From contig JAJXXG010000783.1 of the NCBI GenBank assembly GCA_021781255.1, positions 1 through 5,137 of the forward strand: DNA of 5,137 nt, written 5' to 3'. Source of the stretch: Acidobacteriota bacterium. GTDB lineage: Bacteria; Acidobacteriota; Terriglobia; Terriglobales; Acidobacteriaceae. Shown piece by piece: positions 1 to 5,137 of this stretch (its first letter is position 1; each line of letters starts with the position of its first letter). Position numbers and translations under genes: made by a program. A model generated the notes under the pieces. It saw only the letters and a program-made list of their open reading frames with translations. It was not told the DNA's origin and did not search any database.

Positions 1-883
1 TGGGCTGATAGGCATCGATGCGGCGATCGCGCAGGAAGGGCCAGTTGCGGCGGGTGTCTTCGAGGAGGCCCAGGTTGACTTCGCCGATGAGAATCTCTTC
101 CTTGTCGTGAGAAGCCTGGGCGATGACCCGGCCAAATGGATCTGCGATGAAGGATCCACCCCAGAATTCAAGGCCAGGACCTTCAACGCGATTGCCGCGG
201 ATGTCACCCTGCTCGTGCCCCACCCGATTGACCGCGCCGACGTAAACGCCATTGGCGATCGCGTGGGAGCGCTGGATGGTCCGCCATGCATCATATTGAG
301 CATCACCGTACTCTGCTTTTTCGGCTGGATGCCAGCCGATGGCGGTCGGATAAAAGAGGGTGTTCGCACCCTGCAGCGCCGTGATGCGCGCGCCTTCGGG
401 GTACCACTGATCCCAGCAAACAAGTGTGCCAATGCGGCCTACGGCTGTATCAAAGGCGCGGAAGCCCAGGTCCCCGGGCGTAAAGTAGAACTTCTCGTAA
501 TAGAGGGGGTCGTCGGGTATGTGCATCTTGCGATACAGGCCACCCAATGTGCCATCCTGCTGCAACAGCGCAGCGGTATTGTGGTAAAGTCCCGGAGCTC
601 GGCGCTCAAAGAGAGACGCAATGACCACAACCTTTTCCTCGCGCGCAATGGCGCTGAGGCGTTCCGTACTGGGTCCGGGGATCGACTCGGCCAGATCGAA
701 GAGCGCATGATCTTCCCTCTGGCAAAAGTACTGCGTGCAGAACAGCTCGGGAAGGCAGACGACGTTTGCGCCCAGGCGTGCAGCCTCGCGAACGCGGTCT
801 GCGGCCTTATCAAGATTGGCGGCCGGATCCGGGCTGCAAGACATCTGCACCAGACCGATGCGATAGTTGATTTGAGATGGCAT
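1..883 (-). CDS. aguB: N-carbamoylputrescine amidase, C-terminus cut by the left window edge
   Basis: A nitrilase-superfamily (carbon-nitrogen hydrolase) enzyme that hydrolyses N-carbamoylputrescine to putrescine, CO2 and ammonia in the cytoplasm. My reading of the reverse strand gives 294 open codons up to the edge. The catalytic triad is visible: Glu46 in LPELF, Lys119 in YRKMHIPDDP and Cys156 in LVCWDQWYPE. The stretch KMHIPDDPLYYEKFYFTPGD and the ending RNWPFLRDRRIDAY are typical of the AguB subgroup rather than of general nitrilases. The family is about 290-300 residues long, so only a few codons should be missing. The ATG at 883 is preceded by GGGG seven bases upstream and gives the usual family N-terminus (RIGLVQMSC). 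The gene lies 87 bp downstream of pdaD on the same strand, with a terminator between them. Function is inferred from family motifs, and the pathway context supports it. Confidence 0.93.
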   Translation of the reverse strand, partial: MPSQINYRIGLVQMSCSPDPAANLDKAADRVREAARLGANVVCLPELFCTQYFCQREDHALFDLAESIPGPSTERLSAIAREEKVVVIASLFERRAPGLYHNTAALLQQDGTLGGLYRKMHIPDDPLYYEKFYFTPGDLGFRAFDTAVGRIGTLVCWDQWYPEGARITALQGANTLFYPTAIGWHPAEKAEYGDAQYDAWRTIQRSHAIANGVYVGAVNRVGHEQGDIRGNRVEGPGLEFWGGSFIADPFGRVIAQASHDKEEILIGEVNLGLLEDTRRNWPFLRDRRIDAYQP

Positions 884-923
884 AGATTTGCCCCAGTTGG
901 TTACTGATGAAGTCGTGAGCGTG

Positions 924-957
924 AAAAAGGCGCTGGCACCAGGCCCAGCGCCTCTTC
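924..957 (-). terminator. Intrinsic terminator between pdaD and aguB
   Basis: Read on the minus strand, this is a perfect 9-bp GC-rich stem (AGGCGCTGG / CCAGCGCCT, arms at 945-953 and 928-936) with an 8-base loop, followed at once by a run of five T (928-924). Wobble and A-U pairs with the T run can lengthen the stem. It starts about 17 bases after the pdaD stop and ends about 40 bases before the aguB start. It is therefore placed to end or reduce transcription leaving pdaD. How efficient it is cannot be judged by eye. Confidence 0.8.
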
Positions 958-970
958 TAGTACAGCAAAG

Positions 971-1528
971 CTACTCAAAAATCAGAATTGCGGCTGCGAT
1001 GGTGGTCGTCCACAGGCCGCGCTTGTCACCGATTGCCGACTGCGTCACATTTGCAGTGCGTACGATCTTATTGGAAATACGATAGATTTCCTTCTTCTCG
1101 TCCCAGCTCTTATCAGGGTCGAAATCAACATCGAGCGTGGTGGCAAGCATTTCTGCAGCAAGCTCTTCTGCATATTCGCCGGCTTGCTCTTCAGTCTCGC
1201 CGAAGCTGTGGTGTTCGCTCAGGTAGCCGTAGGTATTTCGATCCGAGGGAATGGCGACGCCAATACTCGATACAACAAGTCTGTGCGGTTCGCGGGTGGA
1301 GTTCTCGGCGACGACTGCAAAAACGACCTCGCCGGGGCTCAGGTAGGTCAAGCCTTCCTTGCGGGTAATTAGCTTAGCCTGTGGAGGGAAGATCGATGAA
1401 ACGCGCACCAGATTCTGGGCGGCTATGCCGGCGTCACGAAGCGCCAGTTCAAACGAGGTGAGACGTTCCTTGTGTTTCCCGACACCCTTGGTGAAGAAAA
1501 GGCGCTTCGGGACCATGCTTTTACCCAA
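971..1528 (-). CDS. pdaD: Pyruvoyl-dependent arginine decarboxylase
   Basis: Decarboxylates arginine to agmatine using a self-made pyruvoyl group instead of pyridoxal phosphate. This is the entry step of the agmatine route to putrescine. With the start chosen here the protein has 185 residues. The family opening [16 protein letters not shown] is followed by the self-cleavage site VRVSSIFPP. By family rule the chain breaks between Ser44 and Ser45, and Ser45 becomes the pyruvoyl cap of the large subunit. Further on are the conserved SSIG segment and [10 protein letters not shown], the region holding a catalytic glutamate in the family. Archaeal members are about 165 residues; this one is somewhat longer, as in some bacterial forms. 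The TTG at 1528 is preferred because a GGAGGG lies eight bases upstream. An ATG at 1516 (MVPKR) is the alternative. A TTG at 1555 lacks a ribosome binding site. The gene lies upstream of aguB on the same strand. Confidence 0.94.
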   Translation of the reverse strand: MGKSMVPKRLFFTKGVGKHKERLTSFELALRDAGIAAQNLVRVSSIFPPQAKLITRKEGLTYLSPGEVVFAVVAENSTREPHRLVVSSIGVAIPSDRNTYGYLSEHHSFGETEEQAGEYAEELAAEMLATTLDVDFDPDKSWDEKKEIYRISNKIVRTANVTQSAIGDKRGLWTTTIAAAILIFE

Positions 1529-1536
1529 TTTTGAAA

Positions 1537-1542
1537 CCCTCC
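1537..1542 (-). promoter_or_regulatory. Shine-Dalgarno sequence deciding the pdaD start
   Basis: GGAGGG on the minus strand, with eight bases between it and the in-frame TTG at 1528. It is 20 bases from the ATG at 1516, too far for that codon. It lies inside the longer open frame that begins at 1555, which argues against that longer start. Confidence 0.65.
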
Positions 1543-1589
1543 ATATGGGAGACAATTGCCGCGCACGTTAATCATCGTCCCCGATGGAA

Positions 1590-1598
1590 AGTATCACA
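1590..1598 (-). promoter_or_regulatory. Candidate extended -10 promoter of pdaD
   Basis: The minus strand reads TGTGATACT, an extended -10 pattern (TGN followed by GATACT, close to TATAAT). Transcription would start near 1583 and leave a leader of about 55 bases before the TTG start. I see no good -35 box 17 bases upstream, so this rests on the -10 element alone. A small hairpin (CATCG/CGATG, 1573-1586) would lie at the 5' end of the leader. Confidence 0.3.
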
Positions 1599-1694
1599 CC
1601 TAATGCCGGGACGTGCTTGATTCACGCGAGAATTTCACGGTGTTTTCTTATCATACGGGAAATGCAGGGTGGGTACGGGCGGAGAGCGGGAATT

Positions 1695-1730
1695 TTACCT
1701 TCCACGCCCAAAGTCGGGCGTGGAGGGTAA
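1695..1730 (-). terminator. Strong hairpin after the beta-mannosidase gene, probable terminator without T-run
   Basis: A 15-bp inverted repeat (arms 1695-1709 and 1716-1730) with a 6-base loop. Its core CCACGCCC/GGGCGTGG is perfect. There is one imperfect pair, a G-U on the plus strand and an A-C mismatch on the minus strand. It begins 11 bases after the stop codon of the minus-strand beta-mannosidase gene, where a terminator is expected. The sequence after the stem on the minus strand is AAAATTCCC rather than a T-run, so it may act as an RNA 3'-end stabiliser or a weak terminator. It could also be a copy of a dispersed palindromic repeat. Confidence 0.55.
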
Positions 1731-1740
1731 CTTGTGGTAA

Positions 1741-4398
1741 CTATCTGGCGGTGACAACGGCTGCTGCGCTGGCTGGCTGCGCGCCAAAAGCATCTACCAG
1801 GGAAACGACTTTCATGCTGGAGCGTAGCATCTCCAAGCTCGCACTGCTGGTTACTGTTATGGTCTGCGGTTCGCCAGGCAGGAGATCAACGTAGTTGTCG
1901 GATAACTTTACGTCGTTGTCTCCGAAAGACACATACGCGTCCCGGGCGAGCACCGGAGACGACAGCTTGAGAGTGTATGTGCCGTTGCCCCCGCTCAGTT
2001 CGCTTGCGATCTTAGCCTGTGGCAGATGGACCTGCTTGGTAGGCGCGAAGTAGATGATGTTGCTCGACGCAGGCTGGCCTGCGATAGTCAGATCCGCTGC
2101 GCCGAAGATGGCGGCCGAATCGGTTCCGTTTGCATTTACGAACTCAGAGAGTGGCAGCTCGATGTAGGCACTGCTGGAGAGCGCCGGAATGCTAACGGAC
2201 AGAGTCTGTTGCTTCAGAACCTTGCCATTAAAGTCCATGATACGGAGGCGCAATTGTCCGGATTGAGCCTCAGTTCTATCGGAGACGACATAAACGTCGA
2301 GCTTTCCATCTTCGATATACGGTGACACAAGCACTGGAGCATAGAAACGCTTCGCGTAGTACTGCAGAGCTTTCCAGCGGCCGTAATAGTCAATGCTGGC
2401 CCACGAGGCGACCGGCCAGCAGTCGTTCAGTTGCCAGAAGATTGAACCCATGGTGCGTGGCCGCAGCCTGCGCCAATGTTCGGCTCCGATTCTTGTTGAC
2501 TCAGCCTGCAACACCTGGCTTGCATAAAGGAATGATGCGAAATCTTTTGGCTCGCCATAGTAGCGCAGCATGTAGTCGTGAATGATCTGGTTGCCCGCAT
2601 CGTTTTTCTGATGTGCGAGCATGACCGGAGTAAAGATGCTGGTGCGGTCTTCAGGCTTGGTGAAGGCCTCGATCGTGCGCATTTCAGGGAAGGATTGGAA
2701 TCCGTATTCCGAGACGAAGCGGGGGAAGTGCTTTTCATATTCACTGAATTCGGCATTGCCATGCCAGACGCTCCAATCGTGCATGTCACCTGACATGTAT
2801 TTCGCTGAAGTGTCTTCATAGTCCGCGCTCGGTGAGCTTGGCCAGTAAGGCGTCTCAGGGTTGAACTGGGCGACGGTGCGGGCGATGACTCCAGAGAAGG
2901 TCGTCAGATAATCCTGCCACATGCGCAGGCGAACGTCGGCAGGCAGCTCCGAGCGGCCGCCCCACGCAAACGCCGATTCGGTTTCGTTATTTCCTGACCA
3001 GAGAACGATGCTGGGGTGGTTGCGCAGACGCTTTACTTGATACTCGACTTCCTTTTCGACGTTTTGCTTGAAGGAGTAGGTACCAGGTTGCCAGTCATTG
3101 CCAAACATGAAGTCCTGCCAAACCATGAGGCCGAGTTCGTCACAGATGTCATAAAACTCCTGCGTCTCGTAGTAGCCGCCGCCCCAATGACGAATCATGT
3201 TCATGTTCGCATCTTTAGCGGACTGCAGAATCTGGCGATATTGAGCCGTCGTAACCCGATTGGGAAAGCTGTCGAAGGGGATGACATCAGCCCCCTTGGC
3301 AAAAACTGGGATGCCATTCACTACGAATTCAAATGAGCGGCCCCACTGGTCTACATCGCGGCGCAGCACGACCTTGCGCATGCCGGCTTTGGCATCGGCT
3401 TCGTCAGCGGTGGCTTTACCTTCTGTCAGCCGCGCATGGAAGTGATAAATGGGCTGAGCACCATATCCGGTGGGATACCAGAGATCAGGGTTAGCAATTT
3501 CGAGCGGAAGGTCTATGTCATTCTCGCCGGGCACAAGTTCAAAGTCTCGTGAGACAGAGCGTCTATGTCCGCTTTCCTCGTAGTCCACCTTCAGGGTTGC
3601 CTTCTGGTCGGACGAGGATTGAACCGTGAACTTGAGATTGAGTTCCGCGGCCTGCTTCGAAATTTCCTGTTGCTGAATGTAGAAATTGTCGATACGTGCG
3701 TCATCCCAGAGGTCGAGATGAGCGGGGCGCCAGATGCCACTGGTGACGAAACGCGGTCCCCAGTCCCACCCATATTCATAGGCAGCTTTGCGGATGTAGG
3801 TTTTCTCCGCCGTTTTGGTGCGGGATTGCCACGGGTCGTTCGCGGCTACCTTTTGCGCCGCCTTAATCGGAGAGGGAAAGACGACGAGCAGGGTATTGGC
3901 GCCGGGTTTGAGCATGGCGTGTACATCGACGCGCCACTGGCGGAACATGTTGTCGGCAGACAGGACATGCTGCCCGTTAATCGAGACATCAGCAGCGCTG
4001 TCCAATCCGTCAAAGACCAATTCGACATGCTGGTGCGCGAGCATTGATTGGGTGACGGTGAGGGTCGTCTGGTACTCCCAGCTGGCATCCTGGACCCACT
4101 GCAGCTTGGCCTCGTTATCACGGTAGAAGGGGTCGGGGATGAGGTTATTGTGAAGCAGGTCAAGATGCACGTCGCCCGGAACCTGAGCTGGTAGCCAATG
4201 CGTTGTTTTGACGGCTGACGGGGCAGGCGCCTGCCCATTCGCCGGCGCGTCACCGGTTTCCACCCGCTGTCGAAACTGCCACCCTGAGTCAATAGGGATT
4301 GACTGCTTTGGGCTCGTTGATGCGGCAGTCAGGCCAAGTGGAAATAACAGAAGAGCGACGGGCAAAAGACGCAGAAGGCGTACGTGCGAAGAGGGCAT
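1741..4398 (-). CDS. Secreted GH2 beta-mannosidase
   Basis: An exo-acting glycoside hydrolase family 2 enzyme that removes beta-mannose from the non-reducing end of manno-oligosaccharides or N-glycan cores. The 885-residue protein starts with a signal peptide (basic RLLR, then hydrophobic LPVALLLFPLGLTA, likely cut before AST). It has no lipobox cysteine, so a soluble periplasmic or secreted enzyme is expected. The order is sugar-binding jelly roll (about 35-230, with YEYGWDWGPRFVTSGIWRP), immunoglobulin-like GH2 domain (about 235-345), TIM barrel (about 350-690) and C-terminal beta-sandwich region. The acid/base is Glu472 in WSGNNE and the nucleophile Glu564 in FVSEYGFQSFPE. MIRHWGGGYYE and WQLNDCWPVASWASIDYYGRWKALQYYAKRFY are typical of beta-mannosidases and separate it from GH2 beta-galactosidases. 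The ATG at 4398 has GGAG seven bases upstream; the TTG just before it is less likely. It is transcribed alone, with no transporter or other glycosidase in the window. Confidence 0.95.
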   Translation of the reverse strand: MPSSHVRLLRLLPVALLLFPLGLTAASTSPKQSIPIDSGWQFRQRVETGDAPANGQAPAPSAVKTTHWLPAQVPGDVHLDLLHNNLIPDPFYRDNEAKLQWVQDASWEYQTTLTVTQSMLAHQHVELVFDGLDSAADVSINGQHVLSADNMFRQWRVDVHAMLKPGANTLLVVFPSPIKAAQKVAANDPWQSRTKTAEKTYIRKAAYEYGWDWGPRFVTSGIWRPAHLDLWDDARIDNFYIQQQEISKQAAELNLKFTVQSSSDQKATLKVDYEESGHRRSVSRDFELVPGENDIDLPLEIANPDLWYPTGYGAQPIYHFHARLTEGKATADEADAKAGMRKVVLRRDVDQWGRSFEFVVNGIPVFAKGADVIPFDSFPNRVTTAQYRQILQSAKDANMNMIRHWGGGYYETQEFYDICDELGLMVWQDFMFGNDWQPGTYSFKQNVEKEVEYQVKRLRNHPSIVLWSGNNETESAFAWGGRSELPADVRLRMWQDYLTTFSGVIARTVAQFNPETPYWPSSPSADYEDTSAKYMSGDMHDWSVWHGNAEFSEYEKHFPRFVSEYGFQSFPEMRTIEAFTKPEDRTSIFTPVMLAHQKNDAGNQIIHDYMLRYYGEPKDFASFLYASQVLQAESTRIGAEHWRRLRPRTMGSIFWQLNDCWPVASWASIDYYGRWKALQYYAKRFYAPVLVSPYIEDGKLDVYVVSDRTEAQSGQLRLRIMDFNGKVLKQQTLSVSIPALSSSAYIELPLSEFVNANGTDSAAIFGAADLTIAGQPASSNIIYFAPTKQVHLPQAKIASELSGGNGTYTLKLSSPVLARDAYVSFGDNDVKLSDNYVDLLPGEPQTITVTSSASLEMLRSSMKVVSLVDAFGAQPASAAAVVTAR

Positions 4399-4416
4399 CA
4401 AGCAGCTCCGGAATCA

Positions 4417-4422
4417 ATTATG
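4417..4422 (-). promoter_or_regulatory. Candidate -10 box of the beta-mannosidase gene
   Basis: CATAAT on the minus strand matches five of six bases of TATAAT and lies about 20 bases upstream of the ATG at 4398. Transcription would start near 4410, right at the GGAG ribosome binding site, which makes a very short leader. No convincing -35 box is present at 17 bases, so the promoter may need an activator or the true one may lie further upstream. Confidence 0.3.
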
Positions 4423-4459
4423 CGAAACGTTACCACGTTGGGTATGGTTTCTGTACGGC

Positions 4460-4471
4460 GATAACGTTATC
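4460..4471. promoter_or_regulatory. Perfect 12-bp palindrome, possible operator in the divergent intergenic region
   Basis: GATAACGTTATC is its own reverse complement and lies between the divergently transcribed beta-mannosidase and CDGSH genes. The central AACGTT recurs at 4426-4431 (in GCGAAACGTTACC), 37 bp away centre to centre. That second copy overlaps the candidate mannosidase promoter spacer. Palindromes with a central CG step resemble sites of LacI-family sugar regulators, so control of the mannosidase by such a regulator is possible. No regulator gene is in the window, and the link is inference. Confidence 0.4.
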
Positions 4472-4559
4472 AGGAGAGGGCGTGCTTCGTCACCCTTCCG
4501 GATCGTGGCTGGTAGACTCAGAAATGAACCGCTAAAGAGATAACCAAAAGGGGATACGA

Positions 4560-4799
4560 ATGGCAGAGAATGAAGTGACGATTACCGTGCGTCCGAATGG
4601 ACCATTTAGAGTAGAGGGTCCGATCAAGCTGGTCGACAGCAATGGGCAGCAGTGGGATCTAACAGGTAAGCCAGCTGTCTCCCTGTGCCGCTGTGGCGCT
4701 TCGACGAAGAAGCCTTTCTGCGATGGCACCCATTCGAAGATCGGTTTTCAGGCAGCAGAGGCGGCGGTAGCTGCGGAAGAAGCACAGAAGCAGTCGTAA
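4560..4799 (+). CDS. Small CDGSH-type [2Fe-2S] iron-sulfur protein
   Basis: A 79-residue cytoplasmic protein with one CDGSH (mitoNEET-type zinc-finger-like) motif, CRCGASTKKPFCDGTH. The expected three-Cys, one-His ligands of a [2Fe-2S] cluster are Cys43, Cys45, Cys54 and His58. Before the motif is a short beta-rich segment (VTITVRPNGPFRVEGPIKLVD), and after it a HSKIGF stretch typical of the family. The tail from about residue 64 is rich in Ala and Glu and probably helical or disordered. There is no membrane anchor, unlike mitoNEET. Bacterial members are thought to take part in redox or cluster transfer, but the precise role is unknown. The ATG at 4560 has AAAAGGGG with six bases of spacing. 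A terminator follows directly, so it appears to be a single-gene unit. It is divergent from the beta-mannosidase gene, with no clear functional link. Confidence 0.93.
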   Translation: MAENEVTITVRPNGPFRVEGPIKLVDSNGQQWDLTGKPAVSLCRCGASTKKPFCDGTHSKIGFQAAEAAVAAEEAQKQS

Positions 4800-4807
4800 A
4801 AATAGGT

Positions 4808-4845
4808 CCGGACATCTCAGATGTTGCGTGAGATGTCTGGATTTT
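4808..4845 (+). terminator. Intrinsic terminator of the CDGSH gene
   Basis: A 12-bp stem (CCGGACATCTCA / TGAGATGTCTGG, arms 4808-4819 and 4829-4840) with one G-U pair and a 9-base loop, followed by ATTTTCT. It starts eight bases after the stop codon. An extra T-A pair can extend the base. Confidence 0.8.
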
Positions 4846-4944
4846 CTCTGCGCTAATGCTCTTTTGGGAACACCTCTGACTCTTCAGTAACCTCTTTCCC
4901 CAGCCAACTTCTGTCTTTCGGCTTAAAGTTAGAAGGGGAGAGTG

Positions 4945-5137
4945 TTGGTTTCCGTGAGTAAAGAAGCGCTTGGGGTTTCTGCAAATAGAAGTAAGTCGAA
5001 GCTGCGGATGTGGGCCGCTGTAGCAGTTCTGGCTGCCTTTACCTGGATGGCTGTGCCGTATCGCGCTGCCGCTCAGCAGAGCGGCACTCCATCGCGCAAG
5101 GCTGCGCATAAAAAGCATATATCAACAGCAACTCGAC
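4945..5137 (+). CDS. Exported basic protein of unknown function, N-terminal part only
   Basis: The open frame runs through the right edge and gives 64 codons. It begins with a charged segment (SKSKLR), then a hydrophobic stretch (MWAAVAVLAAFTWMAVPY) and a likely signal peptidase site at RAAAQQ. After the cut the sequence turns strongly basic and Ser/Thr-rich (TPSRKAAHKKHISTATR), like the disordered linkers at the start of exported cell-wall proteins. No domain is reached before the edge, so I do not assign a function. The start is uncertain: an AAGGGGAG at 4933-4940 suits the TTG at 4945 best. A GTG at 4942 is too close and a GTG at 4954 rather far, though all three are in frame. The frame is closed by a TAG at 4930. 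The gene lies 145 bp after the CDGSH stop and beyond that gene's terminator, so it should have its own promoter. I could not identify one. Confidence 0.7.
   Translation, partial: MVSVSKEALGVSANRSKSKLRMWAAVAVLAAFTWMAVPYRAAAQQSGTPSRKAAHKKHISTATR

Noticed and set aside
107..907. Long plus-strand open frame of 266 codons
   Set aside because: It is antisense to aguB, whose reading shows all catalytic motifs. The plus-strand translation resembles no family I know and has no ribosome binding site.
1573..1586. Small CATCG/CGATG hairpin in the pdaD leader
   Set aside because: Only 5 bp with a 4-base loop. It is too short to call a riboswitch or attenuator, so it is mentioned only with the promoter.
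3565..4047. Plus-strand open frame of 160 codons inside the beta-mannosidase gene
   Set aside because: Antisense shadow of a clearly coding GH2 gene. The other open frames within 1741-4398 on both strands are rejected for the same reason.
4208..4543. Plus-strand frames of 111 and 78 codons across the divergent intergenic region
   Set aside because: They begin inside the antisense of the mannosidase signal peptide, have no good ribosome binding site and show no protein-like composition.
4624..5118. Minus-strand open frame of 164 codons at the right end
   Set aside because: It overlaps the CDGSH gene, its terminator and the exported protein on the opposite strand. Its translation is low-complexity and Ser/Arg-rich, with no recognisable motif.

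Overview
This 5.1-kb window is an ordinary, compact stretch of bacterial chromosome with moderately high G+C. It carries five protein genes and no RNA gene, mobile element or CRISPR array. The protein sequences look most like soil Acidobacteriota (Granulicella/Terriglobus/Edaphobacter type): a secreted GH2 beta-mannosidase, a small CDGSH protein, and pyruvoyl-dependent arginine decarboxylase paired with N-carbamoylputrescine amidase. That assignment is from memory of family resemblance, not from a search.

Left part, minus strand (1-1528): pdaD (pyruvoyl-dependent arginine decarboxylase) is followed by aguB (N-carbamoylputrescine amidase), whose last few codons run off the left edge. These are the first and last enzymes of the route arginine -> agmatine -> N-carbamoylputrescine -> putrescine. 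The middle enzyme, agmatine deiminase (AguA), is not in the window and may lie just beyond the left edge. A good intrinsic terminator sits in the 87-bp gap between the two genes. Either aguB is expressed partly by read-through or it has a promoter inside pdaD.

Centre, minus strand (1741-4398): one large gene encodes a signal-peptide-bearing GH2 beta-mannosidase with both catalytic glutamates intact. A 15-bp hairpin follows its stop codon. The 212-bp gap to pdaD holds this hairpin and the probable pdaD promoter and leader.

Right part, plus strand (4560-5137): after a 161-bp divergent intergenic region containing a perfect 12-bp palindrome (a possible operator) comes a 79-residue CDGSH iron-sulfur protein with its own terminator. 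It is followed by the N-terminus of an exported, very basic protein of unknown function that is cut by the right edge.

I see no clear sign of an undescribed system. The most useful points for follow-up are the terminator inside the putrescine pair, the TTG start of pdaD, and the palindrome upstream of the mannosidase.
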